The translations under genes were made by a program, and so were the position numbers. From Gaetbulibacter sp. S0825 (GTDB lineage: Bacteria > Bacteroidota > Bacteroidia > Flavobacteriales > Flavobacteriaceae), in NCBI RefSeq assembly GCF_011777505.1, contig NZ_JAATJT010000002.1, positions 310,001 to 374,000 of the forward strand: a stretch of DNA of 64,000 nt, in the 5' to 3' direction. Positions 38,865 through 47,838 of the stretch are shown one piece after another. Below the pieces are notes generated by a model that saw only the letters and a program-made list of their open reading frames with translations, was not told the DNA's origin and did no database searches. How positions within the stretch are numbered: the first letter of the stretch is position 1; each line of letters begins with the position of its first letter.

Positions 38865-39992
38865 ATGAAAACAATAATAACTTTATTTGTTACACTCTGT
38901 TCAATAGTCTCTTTTGGACAAACAGAGAATGAAGGTGTCATCATTATTGATAAGATACAACAGGATGATACTTATCGCGCTGGAGAATCCATAAAAGTAA
39001 ATGCTGTGATACAAGGAGACTTGGTCATCGCTGGAGGAAAGCTTATTGTTAATGATAGTATTATTGGAGACTTAACTGCAGCTGGAGGAGAATTATTTCT
39101 CAACAGTTATATAGCAGATGACGTTCGTATAGCGGTAGGAAGGACTACAATCGACTCAGAAATAGGTGATGATTTAGTTGTTTTTGGTGGGGAAGTTATC
39201 CTCACGGAAAACGCCATAATTCAAGGAAACCTAAATTGCTTTGCTGGAAATATTAAAATAAATGGCAAAGTGTTCGGAAAACTTGACATTAAAGGTGGCG
39301 ATGTCCTAATAAATGGAACTATAAGAGAAGCCTCAAAAATAGTTGGGGAAGATATTACCATTGGGTCAAATGCTAAATTCTATAAAGATGTTGAATATTG
39401 GCATAGCGATGGAGAGATAGAATTCAACAATACACTTGTAAATACTCAAGCGCAATTCAATGAAAATCTTAAAGAAGATGCAACGCAGCTATCTTTAACA
39501 ACCTTTGGTACGAAGTCGTTGTCATTATGGGTAAAATATATTTTATCTGCTTTTCTAGGAATTCTTGTTTTTCATGCGCTCTTTAAACACGCATTTTCTA
39601 CAGCTGTTGAAGGCTTAGAAAATAACTGGCTTAAAAGTTTTGGCTTTGGATTGGTTTACCTCATTGGTATTCCATTATTAATTGTCGTAACGTTATTAAT
39701 GATTATTGGTATCCCAATTGGGCTCTTCGCAACTGCTATATTTATATTTAGTTTGTTTTTCGGTCATTTTGTTGCTTCAATATTACTTGCCTATTATTTC
39801 AAGTATAAAAAGAATAAGAATTGGGGCTTTTGGAGTATTACATTGATAGCTTTAGGATTCACCATCTTAATGCGTCTACTTACTACTATACCGTATGTAG
39901 GAATAGTTATTTCTGTTGTTATACTGTCAATTACTTATGGTGCATTGACCTTGAAGGTTATACATACAAAAAAGCAACGGGTTGTAAATTAA
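38865..39992 (+). CDS. Membrane-attached bactofilin-like polymer-forming protein
   Basis: 375 residues from ATG 38865. A TTG start at 38820 overlaps the -7 element, so it is rejected. A signal peptide (VSFGQ) is followed by a right-handed parallel beta-helix region, about 25-195, with repeated IxGxL/VxxxGGxxxxNxxI turns like bactofilins. Three to four TM helices follow from about 220 to 355. The repeats are externalised by topology, unlike cytosolic bactofilins. A structural or envelope-scaffold role is inferred. It heads an operon with an NTF2-like protein and a GNAT. Confidence 0.8.
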   Translation: MKTIITLFVTLCSIVSFGQTENEGVIIIDKIQQDDTYRAGESIKVNAVIQGDLVIAGGKLIVNDSIIGDLTAAGGELFLNSYIADDVRIAVGRTTIDSEIGDDLVVFGGEVILTENAIIQGNLNCFAGNIKINGKVFGKLDIKGGDVLINGTIREASKIVGEDITIGSNAKFYKDVEYWHSDGEIEFNNTLVNTQAQFNENLKEDATQLSLTTFGTKSLSLWVKYILSAFLGILVFHALFKHAFSTAVEGLENNWLKSFGFGLVYLIGIPLLIVVTLLMIIGIPIGLFATAIFIFSLFFGHFVASILLAYYFKYKKNKNWGFWSITLIALGFTILMRLLTTIPYVGIVISVVILSITYGALTLKVIHTKKQRVVN

Positions 39993-39993
39993 G

Positions 39994-40386
39994 ATGATGA
40001 ATAAAGAACATCCAAATATCAGTATTTTAAAGAGGTTCAATCCTGCAAATCCTAATACCTTGGTTGAGGTTTTAGCCGAAGATTTCGTTTGGCATTATAT
40101 TAATCCGAAACTGACTGAGTTAGAAGGAGATTATTCTGGCCTCACAGGTTTAACGGATTTCTTCCAAAAAATCGCAGATCGTACTAGTGGTTCCTTTAAG
40201 GTAAATCCTATATCCATTATCCCTCTTGGAGATGAACTAATCATCACACATGTTAAAGACACCATGGTGCTAGATGGTAGAACAATGAAGGTTGACGCTG
40301 TTGTGCTATGGTGTATTATCGATGGTGAGATTAAAGAAGCTTGGGATATTCCTGCTATACATACCTCTAAAGTTATAGAATCATAA
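39994..40386 (+). CDS. NTF2/SnoaL-like protein
   Basis: 130 residues, alpha-beta barrel of the SnoaL/NTF2-like superfamily: ILKRFNPANPNTLVEVLAEDFVWHYINPKLTELEGDYSGLTGLTDFFQKIADRTSG, then the strands FKVNPISIIPLGDELIITHVKDTMVLDGR and DAVVLWCIIDGEIKEAWDIPA. These domains bind small hydrophobic ligands or act as isomerases. No catalytic triad could be fixed. It starts 1 base after the bactofilin-like stop. Confidence 0.8.
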   Translation: MMNKEHPNISILKRFNPANPNTLVEVLAEDFVWHYINPKLTELEGDYSGLTGLTDFFQKIADRTSGSFKVNPISIIPLGDELIITHVKDTMVLDGRTMKVDAVVLWCIIDGEIKEAWDIPAIHTSKVIES

Positions 40387-40396
40387 AATAGAAACT

Positions 40397-41155
40397 ATGA
40401 AAATTATAGAAGTGACACCCAATAATGTGGAACAAGAAACATTGTTCTGTATTAAAGATATAAAAAAGCCTGGTTTTGAAAGTAAGCGTAAATGGTTTGA
40501 AAAACGCTATAAAGAAGGTTTGCACTTAAAAATATTAAAGGACAATAGCGATAAAATGCTCGGGTTTATAGAATATATCTCAGCTAATCAAGCATGGAGA
40601 CCTGTAAATGCTGAAAATTTTATGTTTATACACTGTCTAGTTGTTTATTCTAAAAAAGACAGAGATAAGGGTTATGGTTCTTTACTAATTAATGAGGCCG
40701 AAAAAGAGACTAAAAAGCAGCAAATGTCAGGCTTATGTGTTATGACAAGTGATGGCTCATGGATAGCAAATAAAACCATTTTCGAAAAATATGGCTTTGC
40801 AGAAGTAGATAGAAGAGGTAGATTCGAATTGTTATCAAAAACATGGGACAAGAATGCCGATATTCCAAAACTTTTCGACTGGACAAAGCAGCAAAAAAAG
40901 TATAAAGGTTGGCATTTAGTGTATGCAGATCAATGTCCTTGGCATGAAAAATCTGCCTTTGATTTGTTGAATACCGCAATGGATTATGGTGTCGATTTAA
41001 AAGTCACCAAGATAAATTCTGCAAAAGAAGCCAAAAATGCACCTTCAGGTTATGGTGTGTTTAATCTTTTACACGATGGAAAGTTATTAGAAGATCATTA
41101 TATAAGTGCTACTAGGTTTAAGAATATTCTTAATAAGGAAGTTGAAAATTTATAA
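40397..41155 (+). CDS. GNAT acetyltransferase with YoaP-like C-terminal domain
   Basis: 252 residues. The N-terminal GNAT domain (about 1-155) includes the acetyl-CoA motif A region VYSKKDRDKGYGSLLINEAEKE and LCVMTSDGSW. The C-terminal part (about 170-252) contains YADQCPWHEKSAFDLLNTAMDYGVDLKVTKINSAKEAKNAPSGYGVFNLLHDGKLLEDHYISATRFKNIL, the YoaP-like domain with a thioredoxin-like fold and the CPWH motif. This fusion is known and of unknown substrate. It ends the bactofilin-like operon. Confidence 0.88.
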   Translation: MKIIEVTPNNVEQETLFCIKDIKKPGFESKRKWFEKRYKEGLHLKILKDNSDKMLGFIEYISANQAWRPVNAENFMFIHCLVVYSKKDRDKGYGSLLINEAEKETKKQQMSGLCVMTSDGSWIANKTIFEKYGFAEVDRRGRFELLSKTWDKNADIPKLFDWTKQQKKYKGWHLVYADQCPWHEKSAFDLLNTAMDYGVDLKVTKINSAKEAKNAPSGYGVFNLLHDGKLLEDHYISATRFKNILNKEVENL

Positions 41156-41162
41156 TCAAGAC

Positions 41163-41174
41163 TGACCAATATCA
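41163..41174 (+). promoter_or_regulatory. TGAC-N4-ATCA box, promoter of the small membrane peptide gene
   Basis: TGACCAATATCA. The -7 element TACATTAG lies at 41198-41205, 23 bases downstream. The first ATG after the predicted start of transcription is at 41230. Confidence 0.7.
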
Positions 41175-41229
41175 TTTTGTAAATAACCTTCAATTTTTAC
41201 ATTAGTACTATGACCTATAATGTGCTATT

Positions 41230-41298
41230 ATGAAAATTTATCTTAAACTACTGGTTGCGGTATTACTTCTAATATTTTTTACTGTTTTATTTGTATGA
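41230..41298 (+). CDS. 22-residue membrane peptide
   Basis: ATG at 41230 to TGA at 41296-41298. The product starts MKIYLKLLVAVL and continues as an almost uninterrupted hydrophobic helix (Leu, Phe, Val, Ile) with two Lys only at the N-terminus, so a single-pass inner-membrane peptide is predicted. The distance from the upstream box to the ATG (56 bases) equals that of the other genes of the regulon. The stop overlaps the next ATG (ATGA at 41295-41298), giving translational coupling. It is too short to have been annotated routinely. Function unknown. Confidence 0.6.
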   Translation: MKIYLKLLVAVLLLIFFTVLFV

Positions 41299-42392
41299 AA
41301 ATTATTTTTGCATTAATAGTGATTATTCATGCACTTATCCATTTATTGGGTTTTGTAAAAGCATTTCAATTAGCAGAAATAACACAATTAACCCAAAACA
41401 TTTCAAAACCAATTGGAATGCTTTGGTTGTTCGCTACAATAGCTTTTTTGATTTCAATAACCTTGGTTCTACTTAAAAAAGATTGGTGGTTTTTTGTTGC
41501 ATTAATAGCTGTGATAATCTCTCAAACCCTGATTATCATATATTGGAAAGATGCCAAATTTGGCACGATTGCAAATGCAATTATACTTTTGGTTAGTATT
41601 TCAGCTTATGGTAATTATCGATTCAATAAAATGGTTCAAACAGAATCAAAACAAATATTACAAAACATTAAAGTTGAAAATCTTCCTATAGTTTCTAAAT
41701 CAGCTATTAATCATCTGCCAGAAATTGTTCAAAAATGGATGCTAAATTCTGGTGTTATTGGGAAAGAACAAATGGTTTCGGTTCACTTAAAACAAGTTGG
41801 AGAAATGCGAATAAAACCAGATGGTAATTGGATGCCATTTACTGCAACGCAGGATTTTAATGTTAAAAATCCTGCATTTGTTTGGGCGACCAAAGTTAAA
41901 GTAATGCCAATAATAAGTATGGTAGGTCGTGATAAACTCTATAATGGAGAAGGAGAGATGCTCATTAAATTAGCCTCTTTAATCCCAGTTGTAAATGAAG
42001 GTAAAAACGATAAGATTAACCAAGGAGCTATGATCCGGTTTTTAGCTGAAATATGTTGGTTCCCTTCAGCAGTTATAAATGATAACATTACTTGGGAAAG
42101 CATTAATGACACTTCTGCCAAAGCAACATTAACAATTAATGATAAGAGTGTATTAGGCTTATTTACATTTTCAGATGAAGGTAATTTAATGTCATTTGAA
42201 GCCCAACGCTATTATGGAGGAAAAAATGATTCTAAACTTGAAAAATGGTACGTTGAAATGCTCTCTCATAAGACTTTTAATGGTATTACGATTCCAAATA
42301 AAAGTAGTGTTACTTGGAAATTAAAAGAAGGAGATTTTAATTGGCTTCAATTAGAAATCACTAATCTAAAATTCAATCATTCTCTTTTTTAG
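41295..42392 (+). CDS. Membrane protein with DUF6544/DUF6920-like domain
   Basis: 365 residues. Four TM helices occupy about 1-120 (MKIIFALIVIIHALIHLLGFVKAF near the N terminus). The rest is soluble, with VQKWMLNSGVIGKEQMVSVHLKQVGEMRIKPDGNWMPFTATQDFNVKNPAFVWATKV and ICWFPSAVINDNITWESI, the pattern of a widespread uncharacterised family in Bacteroidota. No enzymatic motif is apparent. It follows the 22-residue peptide gene by a 4-base overlap and converges with the mlaD-like gene, overlapping 20 bases at the 3' ends. Confidence 0.72.
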   Translation: MKIIFALIVIIHALIHLLGFVKAFQLAEITQLTQNISKPIGMLWLFATIAFLISITLVLLKKDWWFFVALIAVIISQTLIIIYWKDAKFGTIANAIILLVSISAYGNYRFNKMVQTESKQILQNIKVENLPIVSKSAINHLPEIVQKWMLNSGVIGKEQMVSVHLKQVGEMRIKPDGNWMPFTATQDFNVKNPAFVWATKVKVMPIISMVGRDKLYNGEGEMLIKLASLIPVVNEGKNDKINQGAMIRFLAEICWFPSAVINDNITWESINDTSAKATLTINDKSVLGLFTFSDEGNLMSFEAQRYYGGKNDSKLEKWYVEMLSHKTFNGITIPNKSSVTWKLKEGDFNWLQLEITNLKFNHSLF

Positions 42393-43368
42393 CTTCTCTT
42401 TTTTCTTGACGCTCCAGTTTTCTAAAATAACCTCTAGTTAAAAAGTTATGTTTTAAAGCTTCCATATTCTGGTTAAACTTATCAGTGCCTTCATTGATGT
42501 TTTTAAGAGTGGTTTTTAGGCTATTTACTAGAGAGGTATCTTTTAAAATATAATTGTAAGCACCTTCATCACTTGAATTAAAATCTTCTACAGTGGCATT
42601 AATGCTCGATAACACGTTTTCAATCTCTATGCTTGATGTTTCTAGGTGACCAACAATATTTTTAAGCTTTTCACCAGAGATGGTATCATTCATTAGCATA
42701 CCTAACACTGTTTCATCATTTGTTTTAAGTGAAGAAATTATTGTATTTAATTCGTTTATGGTGTTTGTGGCACTTCTACTCGCAAGCTTAAGGTTGGTGA
42801 CAGATTGTTTTAAATCTTGCGCCATGATTGTATCGTTTAAAAGTAATCCAACAGTTCCCTTACCTTTAAGCATTGCTGTGGTGATTTTTAGTAAATCTGA
42901 GGTTAGTATAGCTGCGTTTTCTGAACTAACGCTTAAAGTACTTAAAATGTCATCAGCACCAATCTTACTGTACGACTCAATGGTGTCTCCATTGCTAATA
43001 ATGTCTGAGTGGCCGTTTCCAGGAACAATATTTAAAATCATGTTTCCGACCAAACCATCAGACCCAATTGTTGCAATGGCATCTTTTTTTATGTGTGTGA
43101 TTATTTTTTCGTCTATCGACATTTCTACTTTTATAGTAGAATCGTTAATCATGGTTATGTCTTTAACTGTTCCTATATCAATTCCAGAGTAACGAACATT
43201 ATTGCCGTTTTGTAAGCCATTCACATTTTGAAAATAAGCACTTATGGTAAAAGTTTTTTTGAACATATTTTGGCGTTGACCTATAAGATATACACCTACT
43301 ATAAATAGTACAGTTCCTGTAATAACAAATAGGCCTAACCGTAATTTTTGTGAGTTTGTATTTTTCAT
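42373..43368 (-). CDS. MlaD-like MCE-domain protein
   Basis: 331 residues from ATG 43368. A longer in-frame extension to 43455 would overlap the ATPase gene by 83 bases and is rejected. One N-terminal TM helix (about 8-28) is followed by the MCE domain (about 35-115: TISAYFQNVNGLQNGNNVRYSGIDIGTVKDI ... GDGLVGNMILNI type residues) and a long helical segment with repeated LLNDT/LMNDT motifs. MlaD binds phospholipid and joins MlaFE in the inner membrane. It is third in the mlaE-mlaF-mlaD operon. The long helical tail is the Bacteroidota version. Confidence 0.88.
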   Translation of the reverse strand: MKNTNSQKLRLGLFVITGTVLFIVGVYLIGQRQNMFKKTFTISAYFQNVNGLQNGNNVRYSGIDIGTVKDITMINDSTIKVEMSIDEKIITHIKKDAIATIGSDGLVGNMILNIVPGNGHSDIISNGDTIESYSKIGADDILSTLSVSSENAAILTSDLLKITTAMLKGKGTVGLLLNDTIMAQDLKQSVTNLKLASRSATNTINELNTIISSLKTNDETVLGMLMNDTISGEKLKNIVGHLETSSIEIENVLSSINATVEDFNSSDEGAYNYILKDTSLVNSLKTTLKNINEGTDKFNQNMEALKHNFLTRGYFRKLERQEKREAKKEND

Positions 43369-43372
43369 AGTG

Positions 43373-44134
43373 TTAGTGTTTAAAAAAGGCTTTAATTTTT
43401 GGATCTGTTGAGGTTGATAATTCTGAATAATTGCCAACGGCATAGTCAATGCCATCTATTAATAATATCATTCTGTCAGAAATAACTCTTGCACAATCAA
43501 CATCATGTGTAATGATAAGTGATGAGGTGCCATATTTTTTTTGAATATCTTGCATTAAGATAATAATTTCTTTAGCAGTAATTGGGTCTAAACCGCTTGT
43601 AGGTTCGTCGTATAAAATAATTTTTGGTTGTAAAATAAGAGTACGAGCCAAAGCTACGCGACGTTTCATTCCTCCAGATAGTTCAGAAGGCATCAAATCT
43701 ATAGCACTTGCTAATCCAACATTTTCTAGCGCTTCTAGAACCATTGCCTCGGTATCTATATGTTCACCAAATTTTTTGGTATGACGACGTAAAGGAAATT
43801 CTAAATTCTCTCTTACGGTCATAGAATCGTATAAGGCACTCCCTTGAAATAAAAATCCAATATCAGCTCTTAGTATATCCAACGCTTCTTGGTCAAGTTT
43901 AGTGATATCGTTGTGCATTACCGAAATTGTGCCACTATCGGCTTCCAATAGACCAACCAGACATTTAATCATCACTGATTTTCCAGAACCAGATTTTCCC
44001 ATGATTACTAGGCTTTCCCCTTGAAACAGTTGTAAATTGAATCCATTAAGTACATGATTATCACCAAAACTTTTATGCAAATCTTTTAGTTCAAGAACAA
44101 TATTCCTTTTTGGTATGTTATTATGCTTTGTCAT
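43373..44134 (-). CDS. MlaF-like ABC ATPase
   Basis: 253 residues. Walker A is MGKSGSGKSV (about 43-52), the signature LSGGMKRRVALAR, Walker B IILYDEPTSGLDP and the H-loop ITHDV. The MKRR after the signature is typical of MlaF/Ttg2A. It powers retrograde phospholipid transport with the MlaE permease. The start overlaps the mlaE-like stop (ATGA). Confidence 0.93.
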   Translation of the reverse strand: MTKHNNIPKRNIVLELKDLHKSFGDNHVLNGFNLQLFQGESLVIMGKSGSGKSVMIKCLVGLLEADSGTISVMHNDITKLDQEALDILRADIGFLFQGSALYDSMTVRENLEFPLRRHTKKFGEHIDTEAMVLEALENVGLASAIDLMPSELSGGMKRRVALARTLILQPKIILYDEPTSGLDPITAKEIIILMQDIQKKYGTSSLIITHDVDCARVISDRMILLIDGIDYAVGNYSELSTSTDPKIKAFFKH

Positions 44135-44913
44135 AAATCATAAAAAATATCTGTTACAAAAACGGCGATAAAATCAATAATGAATAGTAGTAAAGATGTA
44201 AATACCACTGCTGAGTTTGCCGCTTTACCAACACCTTCGGTACCTTTTTCACAATTATAACCTTTGAAGCAACCTACAATACCTATAGCCAACCCAAAAA
44301 AGAAAGATTTAATGGTTGCAGGAACAACATCGCCAAACTCTAAAGCATCAAACACTTGATTAAAATAGAGCATGAAAGACACATTGCCTTTAACATTCTC
44401 AACTAAATAAGAACCAAATATTGCAATAACGTCTCCAATAATCACCAATAATGGGAGCATTAATGTTACTGCTAAAACTCGAGTAACAACCAAATACTTA
44501 AATGGATTTGTTCCAGAAACTTCCATCGCATCAATTTGCTCGGTAACACGCATAGAGCCTAATTCGGCGCCAATACCAGAACCAATTCTACCAGCACAAA
44601 CCAATGCAGTTATTATAGGACCTATTTCTCTAACTATAGAAATACTAACCATGGATGGCATCCATGAAACTGCACCAAACTCCATTAAAGTTGGCCGTGT
44701 TTGTAATGTTAAAACTAATCCTATTATAAAACCTGTAATACCAACTAATAATAAGGAACGATTTCCCATATTATAACATTGGCGCAACAATTCTTTAAAC
44801 TCAAAGGGTCTTTTGATAGATTCTCTAAAAAAGCGTGCTGTGAAGAATGATAGTTCTCCAATTTCAATTAAGAAAGAATTTATTTTTGCTTTTATATTAG
44901 AGAACTTTATCAT
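44131..44913 (-). CDS. MlaE-like permease
   Basis: 260 residues from ATG 44913. The upstream ATG at 44940 coincides with the -7 element and would lie outside the mRNA. About five TM helices are present. Family motifs seen: QCYNMGNRSLLLVGITGFIIGLVLTLQ, REIGPIITALVCAGRIGSGIGAELGSMRVTEQIDAMEVSG (the central MlaE signature) and GCFKGYNCEKGTEGVGKAANSAVV. It is the permease of the lipid transporter. First gene of the operon and divergent from the coiled-coil gene. Confidence 0.92.
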   Translation of the reverse strand: MIKFSNIKAKINSFLIEIGELSFFTARFFRESIKRPFEFKELLRQCYNMGNRSLLLVGITGFIIGLVLTLQTRPTLMEFGAVSWMPSMVSISIVREIGPIITALVCAGRIGSGIGAELGSMRVTEQIDAMEVSGTNPFKYLVVTRVLAVTLMLPLLVIIGDVIAIFGSYLVENVKGNVSFMLYFNQVFDALEFGDVVPATIKSFFFGLAIGIVGCFKGYNCEKGTEGVGKAANSAVVFTSLLLFIIDFIAVFVTDIFYDL

Positions 44914-44968
44914 TGCTGAAATTGTATCATACTTTATCAAATGTATAAGAAAAGCACAATGGAGAAAA

Positions 44969-44980
44969 TGATATATATCA
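44969..44980. promoter_or_regulatory. TGAT-N4-ATCA box shared by divergent promoters
   Basis: Perfect TGATATATATCA. To the left the perfect -7 element TACATTTG (44945-44938) serves the Mla operon. To the right GACATTTA (45004-45011) serves 45035. Both are 23 bases from the box. Confidence 0.85.
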
Positions 44981-45034
44981 TTGTCTGTTTTAGGTTTTAT
45001 TTAGACATTTATTATCATAATAAATATAATAGTC

Positions 45035-45640
45035 ATGAAAAATAAAAAGGACGTTCAATTTGTGGATAAAGTGATTGGAGCACTTAGAAAAACAGCCACC
45101 GAGATAGAAGAGTTTAGAGTTCAAACCGCATTGGGAAAAGCTGAAGCTCAAGATAAGTTTGAAGAGGTTAAAAAGAAATTTAACTTATTTCTACATGACA
45201 GCGAGTATAAAATAAAAGGTGTTAAAGAAAAAATAGACGAACTTAACACCAAATTTGATAAACTACGTGTACAATTAGCTCTGGGAAAAGCAGAGACAAA
45301 GGAGGCTTTTAAAAAGCAAAAAAAGGAATTGCTTCTAACCTTACACGACATTGAAGTAAAAATAAAAACCAATGAGACTTTAAATAGAATGTATGCTTTA
45401 ACACTCATTGAAATTGAACAATTTAAAATTCATTTAGAAATTTTAGAGCAAAGGTTTAATAAAGAAAAGGATGAGGCAAAAGATACTTTTGAAAAAGGAA
45501 AAAAAGACTTTAATGACTTTATAAATAAGATTAAAGATAAGTATGGAAAAAAGAAAGTTGAAGAAACAAAACTAGAGCATTTTCAAAATGAAATTTCTGA
45601 AGCGTTTCATCATTTTAAAAAAGCATTTTCTAAGCCATAA
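45035..45640 (+). CDS. Coiled-coil protein, unknown function
   Basis: 201 residues, Lys/Glu-rich, almost entirely helical without signal peptide. Three degenerate repeats of about 50-60 residues are visible, each with (T/R)VQxALGKAExxxxFxxxKKxxxxxLHD (copies near residues 28-58 and 80-113, a weaker one near 135-165). Apolipoprotein-like amphipathic helices of this kind suggest surface or membrane association. It is divergent from mlaE and shares the box, which may link it to lipid handling. No named family. Confidence 0.6.
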   Translation: MKNKKDVQFVDKVIGALRKTATEIEEFRVQTALGKAEAQDKFEEVKKKFNLFLHDSEYKIKGVKEKIDELNTKFDKLRVQLALGKAETKEAFKKQKKELLLTLHDIEVKIKTNETLNRMYALTLIEIEQFKIHLEILEQRFNKEKDEAKDTFEKGKKDFNDFINKIKDKYGKKKVEETKLEHFQNEISEAFHHFKKAFSKP

Positions 45641-45658
45641 ACTCTAAATTAAAGTTTT

Positions 45659-45688
45659 AAAAAAGCACATTGTAAAGTGTGCTTTTTT
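45659..45688. terminator. bidirectional terminator between convergent genes
   Basis: The stem AAAAGCACA / TGTGCTTTT with flanking A-run and T-run lies between the coiled-coil gene and the UbiB-like gene. Confidence 0.8.
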
Positions 45689-45705
45689 TATGATTATAAG
45701 TTTAT

Positions 45706-47409
45706 TTAATAATCATAATCTCCTTTTTTGATATTGCTTAGCATACCAAAACCTAAAATTACAGCTAAGGCAAAACTAGCCATACCTAGCACCGAAATAC
45801 CATTCCAAAGTGTGCCAATTTCAAAAACGATAAACAAAGAGGCGCCAATTATTAGGGCAACCATGATAAAAGCTGCAATTAATTGTTTTGTTATTCTTTG
45901 TAAGGTACGTATCACTGGATCTACACCTTTATGCGTTAAATCAACCTTGATCTGTCCTGAATTAATTTTACGAATTGCATTTTTTAAATCTGATGGAAAT
46001 TCTTCCATATAGTCTGTGATTTCTAGAATTGAATTCGCCACTTTTTTTCCCATTTTTATAGGGCTGAATTTTTTTGTCACACTAGACTTTAAAAAGGGTT
46101 TTACAATTTCAAATTGCTCTAATGTTGGGTCTAGTTTACTAATAACACCCTCAAGGGTAACTAAGGATCTTGCAAAAAGAAAGAAGTAAGTAGGCACTTT
46201 TAACCCGTGAGCTATGATGATGTCTTTTAGTTCTAGTAAAATCGTACTCATTTCATTTTCATGAACCTCTCTTACATAATACTTTTCTACAAACTCATTA
46301 ATGTCAAGCTCCAAGTCTCTCATGTTTGAAATAGGAGCATTATTTGATAATTGTTGTAAGGTTTTAATGATGTTTTTTACGTCCTTATTTGAGATGTTAA
46401 TAAATAATTTACCAAAAACTGCAATATCTCTTGGAAGCATACTTCCCATCATGCCAAAATCTAGATAACAAATATGGTTATTGGGTAATACTAACAAATT
46501 TCCTGGGTGTGGATCGGCATGGAAAAAACCATATTCAAAAATTTGTTTAAAAAAACTTGTGGTGAGTCTTCGAGCAATAACTTTAGTGTCAATATCTTTT
46601 GCAATTAACTCTGCTATTTGATTTATTTTAATTCCAGTAATAAATTCCATTGCTAAAACCTTTGTGGTAGTTAGGGTTGGATATACTTTTGGTGCTTCAG
46701 CAAATTGATCTAAAGATGTGTCTTTTTCAAGATTGTTATAAAATCGTTGTATGTTAATAGATTCGTTTATAAAATCAATTTCTTTTAATATTGAATCTTC
46801 AAAGTTTTTAATAAGCCCAACAGGGTCAAAGCTCTTTAATGAAGGCATTCTACTTTCTAAAATTTCGGCAATTCTATACATGGCCTTAATGTCTTCAGCA
46901 ATGATTTCATGAATACCAGAACGTTGAATTTTTAGTGCAACACGTTTACCTGAGTGTAAGGTTACTCTGTGTACTTGTGCTATAGATGCTGAGGCAAAAG
47001 GTGTTGGTTCAAACCAAGCAAATAGGTTCTCTACGGTGTCATTTAATTCTGTCTCAACAATTTGTTTTGCCACATCTTCAGGCATAGGTGGCACATTATC
47101 ATGAAGTTTTTCTAATTCTATAGCTAAATCTAAAGGAATTAAATCTGGTCTGTTGCTTAAAATTTGCCCAAACTTCACAAATGTTGGTCCTAATTCTTCA
47201 CAAACCAATCTCATTTTTGCCCATTTGCTGTATTGAGAGGCATGCTTTCTTGAAGCTTTAGGAATCAATTTTTGTAAAAATGTATATTGTTTACTTTCTT
47301 CTAGATAATCCACAAAGTCTTCAAAGCCATATTTTATTAGGACTTTAAGTATTTGGTTGTATCTAGAGATAGATCTAAAGTTCTTTCCAATTCCTGATAT
47401 AATTCCCAT
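45706..47409 (-). CDS. ABC1/UbiB-family atypical kinase
   Basis: 567 residues. Family motifs in order: GPTFVKFGQILSNRPDLIP (KxGQ region), PFASASIAQVHRV (Ala-rich loop in place of the Gly-rich loop), LKIQ with the ATP-contact Lys, FFHADPHPGN (catalytic loop) and YLDFGMMGSM (DFG). Two C-terminal TM helices (about 505-525 and 535-557) anchor it. UbiB/COQ8-like proteins use ATP to support quinone or lipid metabolism. It is second in a leftward operon after a small coiled-coil gene (4-base gap), under the divergent box at 47839. Confidence 0.92.
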   Translation of the reverse strand: MGIISGIGKNFRSISRYNQILKVLIKYGFEDFVDYLEESKQYTFLQKLIPKASRKHASQYSKWAKMRLVCEELGPTFVKFGQILSNRPDLIPLDLAIELEKLHDNVPPMPEDVAKQIVETELNDTVENLFAWFEPTPFASASIAQVHRVTLHSGKRVALKIQRSGIHEIIAEDIKAMYRIAEILESRMPSLKSFDPVGLIKNFEDSILKEIDFINESINIQRFYNNLEKDTSLDQFAEAPKVYPTLTTTKVLAMEFITGIKINQIAELIAKDIDTKVIARRLTTSFFKQIFEYGFFHADPHPGNLLVLPNNHICYLDFGMMGSMLPRDIAVFGKLFINISNKDVKNIIKTLQQLSNNAPISNMRDLELDINEFVEKYYVREVHENEMSTILLELKDIIIAHGLKVPTYFFLFARSLVTLEGVISKLDPTLEQFEIVKPFLKSSVTKKFSPIKMGKKVANSILEITDYMEEFPSDLKNAIRKINSGQIKVDLTHKGVDPVIRTLQRITKQLIAAFIMVALIIGASLFIVFEIGTLWNGISVLGMASFALAVILGFGMLSNIKKGDYDY

Positions 47410-47413
47410 TGTT

Positions 47414-47782
47414 TTATGCTTCCAGTTTGTTTAGTCTTGCTTCTAATAGCGCAACTGTTGCGTCCAGTTTTTCCAGTTTTTCATTGAGCGCTTTAATTTC
47501 GTCCAAATGCGCTACATTTATTTTTTTGTAAAACTTAACTACTAATTCCTCAATTTTTTCATTGAGTTCTTCTTTGAGTTCATGGGTTTTTAAGATTATT
47601 TTATCAGCAAACTCCAATTCATTACCATTTTCGTCCAATTGAGATTCAGATACAATTCTATTGATGTTATCTTTACCTTTCTCTGAAAGCTCACTTATTT
47701 TCTCTAAAAATTGGGTGTCTCGTGCCAAATAATACAGGCTAGAACTTAATGTGAGTAACTCTAAAATAGTTTTGGTTTTCAT
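47414..47782 (-). CDS. Small helical protein preceding the UbiB-like gene
   Basis: 122 residues with a short hydrophobic N-terminal stretch (ELLTLSSSLYYLARDT) and a C-terminal coiled coil (HLDEIKALNEKLEKLDATVALLEARLNKLEA). This resembles the phasin-like or poly-granule-associated helical proteins that often precede UbiB/ABC1 genes. No enzymatic residues. Co-transcribed with the kinase and possibly a membrane-surface partner of it. Confidence 0.6.
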   Translation of the reverse strand: MKTKTILELLTLSSSLYYLARDTQFLEKISELSEKGKDNINRIVSESQLDENGNELEFADKIILKTHELKEELNEKIEELVVKFYKKINVAHLDEIKALNEKLEKLDATVALLEARLNKLEA

Positions 47783-47838
47783 AATTACACATTTAATTTA
47801 ATAGTAATAAAAGTATTAATAAACACCTTTTTTTAATA

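Noticed and set aside
42680-43192. A 170-codon plus-strand frame
   Set aside because: It lies wholly antisense to the mlaD-like gene and has no start context or domain; shadow frame.
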